Source: Dryocola sp036489025
GTDB taxonomy: Bacteria; Pseudomonadota; Gammaproteobacteria; Enterobacterales; Enterobacteriaceae
Reading direction: 5' to 3'
DNA: 64,000 nucleotides
Assembly (NCBI GenBank): GCA_036489025.1
Contig: DASXGN010000018.1
Span: 61,963-125,962, forward strand
The notes below the pieces were generated by a model, which made no database searches, was not told where the DNA came from, and saw only the letters and a program-made list of their open reading frames with translations. Shown one piece after another: positions 60,409 to 64,000 of this stretch (positions are counted from its first letter, which is position 1; each line of letters begins with the position of its first letter). The position numbers and the translations under genes were made by a program.

Positions 60409-61200
60409 ATGGCGCTCGCAGATCTGGATAAACAACCCGATTCTGTCTCTTCCGTGCTGAAAGTTTTTGGCATTTTACAGGCCCTTGGCGAAGAACGCGA
60501 AATTGGGATCACTGAACTCTCGCAGCGCGTGATGATGTCCAAAAGCACCGTCTATCGCTTTTTGCAAACCATGAAATCGCTGGGTTATGTCGCTCAGGAA
60601 GGCGAGTCCGAGAAATATTCCCTGACGCTGAAACTCTTTGAGCTGGGCGCTCGCGCGTTGCAAAACGTCGATTTGATTCGCAGCGCCGATATTCAGATGC
60701 GCGAACTTTCGCGCCTGACCAAAGAAACGATCCACCTTGGCGCGCTGGATGAAGACAGCATCGTTTACATCCATAAAATTGATTCCATGTATAACCTGCG
60801 TATGTATTCGCGTGTGGGTCGCCGTAACCCGCTGTACAGCACCGCGATTGGCAAAGTGCTGCTGGCGTGGCGCGACCGGGAAGAAGTGAAAGAGATTTTG
60901 TCGGGCGTGGAGTATGCGCGCAGTACCGATCGTACGATCGCCAGCACAGAAGAGCTGCTGCCGCAGTTGGATCAGGTTCGTCAGCAAGGCTATGGGGAAG
61001 ACAATCAGGAACAGGAAGAAGGACTGCGCTGCATTGGCGTGCCGGTCTTCGATCGTTTCGGCGTGGTTATTGCGGGGCTGAGTATTTCATTCCCGACGCT
61101 GCGTTTTTCCGAGGACCGCCTGCACGAATATGTGGCGATGCTCCACAACGCAGCTCGAACTATTTCAGAACAAATGGGCTATCACGAATACCCGTTCTGA
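60409..61200 (+). CDS. kdgR: IclR-family repressor KdgR
   Basis: Repressor of pectin and hexuronate breakdown genes, released by 2-keto-3-deoxygluconate. The product is 263 aa, as in E. coli: N-terminal winged helix (about 15-80, recognition region RVMMSKSTVYRFLQTM) and C-terminal effector domain (LYSTAIGKVLLAW, GLRCIGVPVFD). Likely targets in this window are the rhiT-rhiN pair and possibly eda. A strong terminator follows. Confidence 0.97.
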   Translation: MALADLDKQPDSVSSVLKVFGILQALGEEREIGITELSQRVMMSKSTVYRFLQTMKSLGYVAQEGESEKYSLTLKLFELGARALQNVDLIRSADIQMRELSRLTKETIHLGALDEDSIVYIHKIDSMYNLRMYSRVGRRNPLYSTAIGKVLLAWRDREEVKEILSGVEYARSTDRTIASTEELLPQLDQVRQQGYGEDNQEQEEGLRCIGVPVFDRFGVVIAGLSISFPTLRFSEDRLHEYVAMLHNAARTISEQMGYHEYPF

Positions 61201-61210
61201 TGAAAAAAGA

Positions 61211-61236
61211 AAACGCCGCAAAATGCGGCGTTTTTT
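61211..61236. terminator. Terminator after kdgR, shared with yobH
   Basis: AAACGCCGCA, loop AAA, TGCGGCGTTT, then TTT, between convergent kdgR and yobH. Confidence 0.9.
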
Positions 61237-61237
61237 A

Positions 61238-61480
61238 TCATGGATTGCTGTCGATAACGGTTTCGCTTTTACGCAAAACGGGGCAGTTTGAAAGTCCAAT
61301 AATACCGCTGTCCGTATGAATAAACTGGACGGATACGACATCGCGAGCGGTAAGATACTTACATTGCAATCCCAAACCTGCTGCATTCTCATGGCTGCCA
61401 ATCAAGACGCCATAGCCCGATAAGAGTAAACCGATCCACAAAAGTGCTATTACTATAATGGTGCGGATCACCAAACGCAT
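61238..61480 (-). CDS. yobH: Small protein YobH
   Basis: Protein of 80 aa (E. coli 79) with a hydrophobic N-terminal segment (about residues 5-28) that may be a membrane anchor or signal, the conserved YGVLIGSHENAAGLGLQCKY in part, and two cysteines in the exported portion. The function is unknown. GAGG lies upstream of the ATG. It faces kdgR. Confidence 0.9.
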   Translation of the reverse strand: MRLVIRTIIVIALLWIGLLLSGYGVLIGSHENAAGLGLQCKYLTARDVVSVQFIHTDSGIIGLSNCPVLRKSETVIDSNP

Positions 61481-61568
61481 ACAAACCTCATTTTTTTGTG
61501 TGAATTCTGGCTATAAGCGTAGAGGATTATGCTGTTCAGACAATGACATTATTCCTAAATACCCGGAC

Positions 61569-61584
61569 GGTTAATCTAGGTTTA
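61569..61584 (+). promoter_or_regulatory. PhoP-box-like direct repeat upstream of mgrB
   Basis: GGTTAA and GGTTTA (61569-61574 and 61579-61584) resemble the PhoP half-sites (T/G)GTTTA, but they are separated by four bases instead of the usual five. mgrB is a PhoP target in E. coli and Salmonella, so the location is as expected. Confidence 0.5.
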
Positions 61585-61634
61585 CTTTGTCGATGATACG
61601 CTTGAGAAAGAAAAGTGCTGAAGTGGAGACATGA

Positions 61635-61778
61635 GTGAAAAAGTACCGATGGGTGATTCTGATAGCGATTATTATCGCCTGCCTGCTGTTATGGACCCAG
61701 ATGGTGAATGTGATGTGCGACCAGGATGTACAATTTTTCAGCGGGATCTGCACAATCAATAAATTTATCCCCTGGTAG
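61635..61778 (+). CDS. mgrB: PhoQ feedback inhibitor MgrB
   Basis: Single-pass inner-membrane peptide of 47 aa that binds PhoQ and restrains the PhoPQ system; its loss gives colistin resistance in several enterobacteria. The frame starts at GTG 61635 (as in E. coli) after GGAG and reads VKKYRWVILIAIIIACLLLW, then CDQDVQFFSGIC with the two periplasmic cysteines that are essential in E. coli, ending NKFIPW. It is intact. Confidence 0.95.
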   Translation: MKKYRWVILIAIIIACLLLWTQMVNVMCDQDVQFFSGICTINKFIPW

Positions 61779-61849
61779 GATAATTTTAGTCATTGTGGCG
61801 ATCTCCTGACGCCTGGGCAGGTGTAGAATACGCGTTTTGTTGAGGTGGT

Positions 61850-62137
61850 ATGATGAACGAACTAAACGTTGGCATGTTTAACATTGCGTCCCTGGCTGTT
61901 TCCCTGGTCGTGCTGATTGTTGGTCTGGTACTGTGGTTTTTTGTTAACCGCGCCAGCAGCCGTGCAAATGAGCAGATTGCGTTGCTTGAAGCGTTGCTCG
62001 ATCAGCAAAAGCGTCAAAACGCGCTCTTGCGTCGCCTGTGTGAAGCAAACGAGCCGGAAGTCGAGAAAAAGGCGACGGCCGTAGCTGATGAAGATGACGA
62101 AGAGGACGATTTCGTCCGGCTGGTCGCCGAGCGATAG
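61850..62137 (+). CDS. yebO: Small membrane protein YebO
   Basis: Protein of 95 aa, as in E. coli. One N-terminal membrane helix (about 10-33) is followed by a likely coiled coil (NEQIALLEALLDQQKRQNAL) and an acidic tail (DEDDEEDDFVRLVAER). The function is unknown. Two consecutive ATG codons follow a GAGGTGG ribosome site, so the start is uncertain by one codon. Confidence 0.92.
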   Translation: MMNELNVGMFNIASLAVSLVVLIVGLVLWFFVNRASSRANEQIALLEALLDQQKRQNALLRRLCEANEPEVEKKATAVADEDDEEDDFVRLVAER

Positions 62138-62179
62138 TTTGCAGCCTGGCGGCTCACTGTTTTTTCTTCAGGAGTTTGT

Positions 62180-63181
62180 ATGCCGTGGAAAAATCCCTGG
62201 TTCGATCCGCAACGGCCGCATCATTTGCCCGATGGCTTTCGTAATCTTCAACCTCTGACGCGCCAGCCCGGTGATGTAAAACGCTGGCGTAAAGAAAGAA
62301 AGGAGCAAGGACTGCCGCATCCTCCCTCCGGTGGGTATCGGGCCTTTAATGAACGCTGGTGGCAAAAAGCCAGCGTAACGGGCAGTGACGACCGTATCTG
62401 GTGGCTTGGCCACGCCAGTCTGTTACTTCGCCTGCAGGGGCTTTATCTGCTCACCGATCCCGTCTTTTCACGCCGCGCTTCGCCACTATCTTTCATGGGC
62501 CCCCTGCGCAAGACGCCGGTTTCACTTAGCATCAGCGAGCTTCCCCGGCTCGATGCGGTGTTCATCTCTCATAATCATTACGATCATCTCGATAGCGCAA
62601 CCGTTCGGCAGATTTCTCGCCGCTTCCCGGAGGTGCATTTTTTTGTACCGCTGGGCCTGAAGCGTTGGTTTACCCGGCGTGGAGTTCGCCACGTTACCGA
62701 GCTGGATTGGTGGCAGGCGCTGACCTGGAGCGGCCTGGTTATTACCGCGGTGCCCGCACAGCACTGGAGCATGCGGTCATTCTGGGATCGAAACCGCAGC
62801 CTGTGGTGCGGCTGGATCATAGAAGCACCAGCGCTACGCTTCTGGTTCAGCGGTGATACTGGCTATACGTCTGATTTAGCAGAAATTGCACTGCGCTTAG
62901 GCCCGCTGGATGCCGCGGCTATCCCTATCGGCGCCTATTCTCCGCGCTGGTTTATGGGCAGCCATCACATGGACCCTCAGCAGGCTGTGAAGCTGTGGCA
63001 GCAGATTGGTCGGCCGAAGACCATCCCTATTCACTGGGGCGTATTTGAACTTGCGGACGAATCGCTGGATATGCCTCCTGAGGAACTTCTGGCTGCATTA
63101 GAGACGGCGGGGGAGCAGGGAGGCGGTTTTGTGCCTTTCAGTATTGGTCAAAGTTCAGCCTTATTTAAAAATAAGGATTAA
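62180..63181 (+). CDS. MBL-fold metallohydrolase, NAPE-PLD-like
   Basis: Metallo-beta-lactamase fold protein of 333 aa, most like the group containing N-acylphosphatidylethanolamine phospholipase D and bacterial UlaG-like hydrolases. The metal motif HxHxDH reads HNHYDHLD; other ligands are probable in QHWS, the Asp of FSGDTGY, and the His of IHWG. No signal peptide or membrane segment is seen, so it is probably cytoplasmic. The substrate is unknown; phosphodiester or lipid cleavage is possible by analogy only. It sits 43 bases after yebO, where E. coli has no such gene. Confidence 0.82.
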   Translation: MPWKNPWFDPQRPHHLPDGFRNLQPLTRQPGDVKRWRKERKEQGLPHPPSGGYRAFNERWWQKASVTGSDDRIWWLGHASLLLRLQGLYLLTDPVFSRRASPLSFMGPLRKTPVSLSISELPRLDAVFISHNHYDHLDSATVRQISRRFPEVHFFVPLGLKRWFTRRGVRHVTELDWWQALTWSGLVITAVPAQHWSMRSFWDRNRSLWCGWIIEAPALRFWFSGDTGYTSDLAEIALRLGPLDAAAIPIGAYSPRWFMGSHHMDPQQAVKLWQQIGRPKTIPIHWGVFELADESLDMPPEELLAALETAGEQGGGFVPFSIGQSSALFKNKD

Positions 63182-63716
63182 TTATAGGCTCTGGCTTGAG
63201 CAATCTATTTTTTAGCGAAATCAGCGGATGATTTAACAGAATATATTATAGCGAAACGTTTTTATTGCCACCTTGTAGAGCACGATGTCATTAAACTTTC
63301 ATTACTTTGGTGCAATATTATCAATCGATTGTTCAAGCTTTATTCTATTTTGGCGGGCGATGTAATACGCCAGCCCGCTAGCGGTAGATTGAGGTTTTCT
63401 GTATTGCTCATTTTTTGCATAGATATGCATGAAAAGTCATAAGCATACGTTCTTGTGCGATGGCTTTTTCGGGCTTCGCCTGGACGAACCGAAGTCTTTG
63501 AGCTATGGTAAAAAAGTTGTCTGTATCCTGCCGCTCCGGTGCTGTTGCGAACGAAAGTTTGCTGAGTGTTTTATTCAAAAATTGCGTATTTGTTTTGATG
63601 AACAAATGTGTGGTTTTAGAATCTGTGCGGCAGATCGATACGTGCTTAAAAATGGCTTGCCATTGTTTACGTAGTATGTGATAACACTTTGGGTTAAACG
63701 AGGTACAGTTCTGTTT
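63182..63716. other. AT-rich gene-free region upstream of yobF-cspC
   Basis: About 535 bases, clearly more AT-rich than the neighbouring genes, with no convincing gene. Open frames of 81 codons (plus, from 63429) and 115 codons (minus, 63408-63755) exist, but have no recognisable product and the latter overlaps yobF. It probably holds the promoter and a long leader of the yobF-cspC operon. I see no T-run hairpin after the MBL-fold gene. Confidence 0.55.
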
Positions 63717-63860
63717 ATGTGTGGCATTTTCAGTAAAGAAGTCCTGAGTAAACACGTTGTCGTTGAATACCGCTTCTCTGCCGAGCCTTATATTAGTGCC
63801 TCAAGCAGTAACGTCTCTGTTTTATCTAAGTTATGCCTGCGGGCGAAGAAAACAATCTAA
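63717..63860 (+). CDS. yobF: Small protein YobF
   Basis: Protein of 47 aa, as in E. coli, almost identical at both ends (MCGIFSKEVLSKHV, then LCLRAKKTI). It is the first gene of the yobF-cspC operon and is implicated in the heat-shock or stress response; its mechanism is unknown. The ATG at 63717 has GAGG about 12 bases upstream, a long spacing, which may make translation weak or conditional. Confidence 0.93.
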   Translation: MCGIFSKEVLSKHVVVEYRFSAEPYISASSSNVSVLSKLCLRAKKTI

Positions 63861-63872
63861 GGAATTTGCAAA

Positions 63873-64000
63873 ATGGCAAAGATTAAAGGTCAAGTTAAGT
63901 GGTTCAACGAGTCTAAAGGTTTTGGTTTCATTACTCCTGCTGACGGCAGCAAAGACGTGTTCGTACACTTCTCTGCAATCCAGGGTAACGGCTTCAAAAC
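63873..64000 (+). CDS. cspC: Cold-shock-domain protein CspC (3'-truncated by window edge)
   Basis: RNA-binding cold-shock domain protein that acts as an RNA chaperone and transcription antiterminator, and in E. coli stabilises stress mRNAs such as rpoS. It is expressed at normal temperature. Forty-two codons are visible of the 69 expected, including RNP1-type KGFGFIT and RNP2-type VFVHFSAI, identical to E. coli CspC over this length. AAGGAA precedes the ATG. It begins 12 bases after yobF. Confidence 0.95.

Noticed and set aside
61571..61759. 62-codon minus-strand open frame across mgrB
   Set aside because: It is antisense to mgrB, which is clearly identified by its full 47-residue match.
63429..63674. 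81-codon plus-strand open frame in the yobF leader
   Set aside because: It is Cys-rich but lacks a good ribosome site and any family resemblance; a leader peptide cannot be excluded, but is not supported.
63408..63755. 115-codon minus-strand open frame upstream of yobF
   Set aside because: It overlaps yobF antisense and lies in AT-rich leader sequence; there is no recognisable domain.
1..64000. Mobile element, prophage, CRISPR array or restriction/defence island
   Set aside because: No transposase, integrase, phage gene, regularly spaced repeat or restriction or toxin-antitoxin gene was seen; inserted genes are single metabolic or transport genes within a conserved chromosomal backbone.

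Overview
The window is a stretch of chromosome from a motile member of the Enterobacteriaceae. Almost every gene is recognisable as an Escherichia coli-type chromosomal gene, in nearly the E. coli order from flhBAE to cspC, and family lengths agree to within a few residues. The genus cannot be fixed from the sequence. It is not E. coli itself: a rhamnogalacturonide uptake and hydrolysis pair, a MalY/PatB-type C-S lyase, a SulP anion transporter, a GNAT acetyltransferase and an MBL-fold hydrolase are inserted; torYZ sits elsewhere than in E. coli; yebF and yecT are not seen. I see no prophage, insertion sequence, CRISPR array, tRNA or rRNA.

Layout. 1-3456: end of flhB, then flhA and flhE (flagellar export gate). 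3801-6529: GPH-family transporter and GH105 hydrolase (rhiT-rhiN type). 6579-10228: torY-torZ, a pentahaem cytochrome and periplasmic molybdoenzyme for TMAO/S-oxide respiration, behind a promoter with readable FNR and NarL/NarP sites. 10483-18765: argS, yecM, C-S lyase, cutC with the MicL sRNA in its 3' end, cmoB-cmoA, yecN, yecE-yecD. 19034-24469: aspS-nudB-yebC-ruvC and the LexA-controlled ruvAB. 24509-29518: zinc uptake (znuA divergent from znuCB, Zur box between), mepM, lpxM. 29559-36626: central carbon block pykA, hexR, zwf, edd, eda. 36683-43096: purT, yebG, yebE, ptrB, exoX, yobB, holE. 43247-44869: copper-linked yobA-yebZ-yebY. 45024-45126: SdsR sRNA, then the inserted sulP and GNAT genes and pphA. 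48213-54225: yebW, yebV, rsmF, letB-letA. 54394-58814: msrC, proQ, prc, htpX. 58860-64000: yebQ, kdgR, yobH, mgrB, yebO, MBL-fold hydrolase, yobF and the 5' part of cspC.

How it works together. The sugar-acid genes form a pathway: RhiT/RhiN would import and cut pectin-derived rhamnogalacturonides, Edd/Eda process 6-phosphogluconate and KDPG, Zwf feeds the route, and KdgR and HexR, both encoded here, are the expected regulators. Operators readable in the sequence include HexR before zwf, GntR before edd, PurR before purT, LexA before yebG and twice before ruvA, Zur between znuC and znuA, and FNR plus NarL/NarP before torY. All operator calls rest on matching consensus sequences from memory.

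No wholly new multi-gene system is evident. The most rewarding points are the ruvC-ruvA intergenic region (two near-identical LexA palindromes that also have terminator shape, plus two further perfect inverted repeats), the torYZ promoter, a YobB nitrilase-fold protein that appears to lack its catalytic cysteine, and the foreign-looking cassette between SdsR and pphA.
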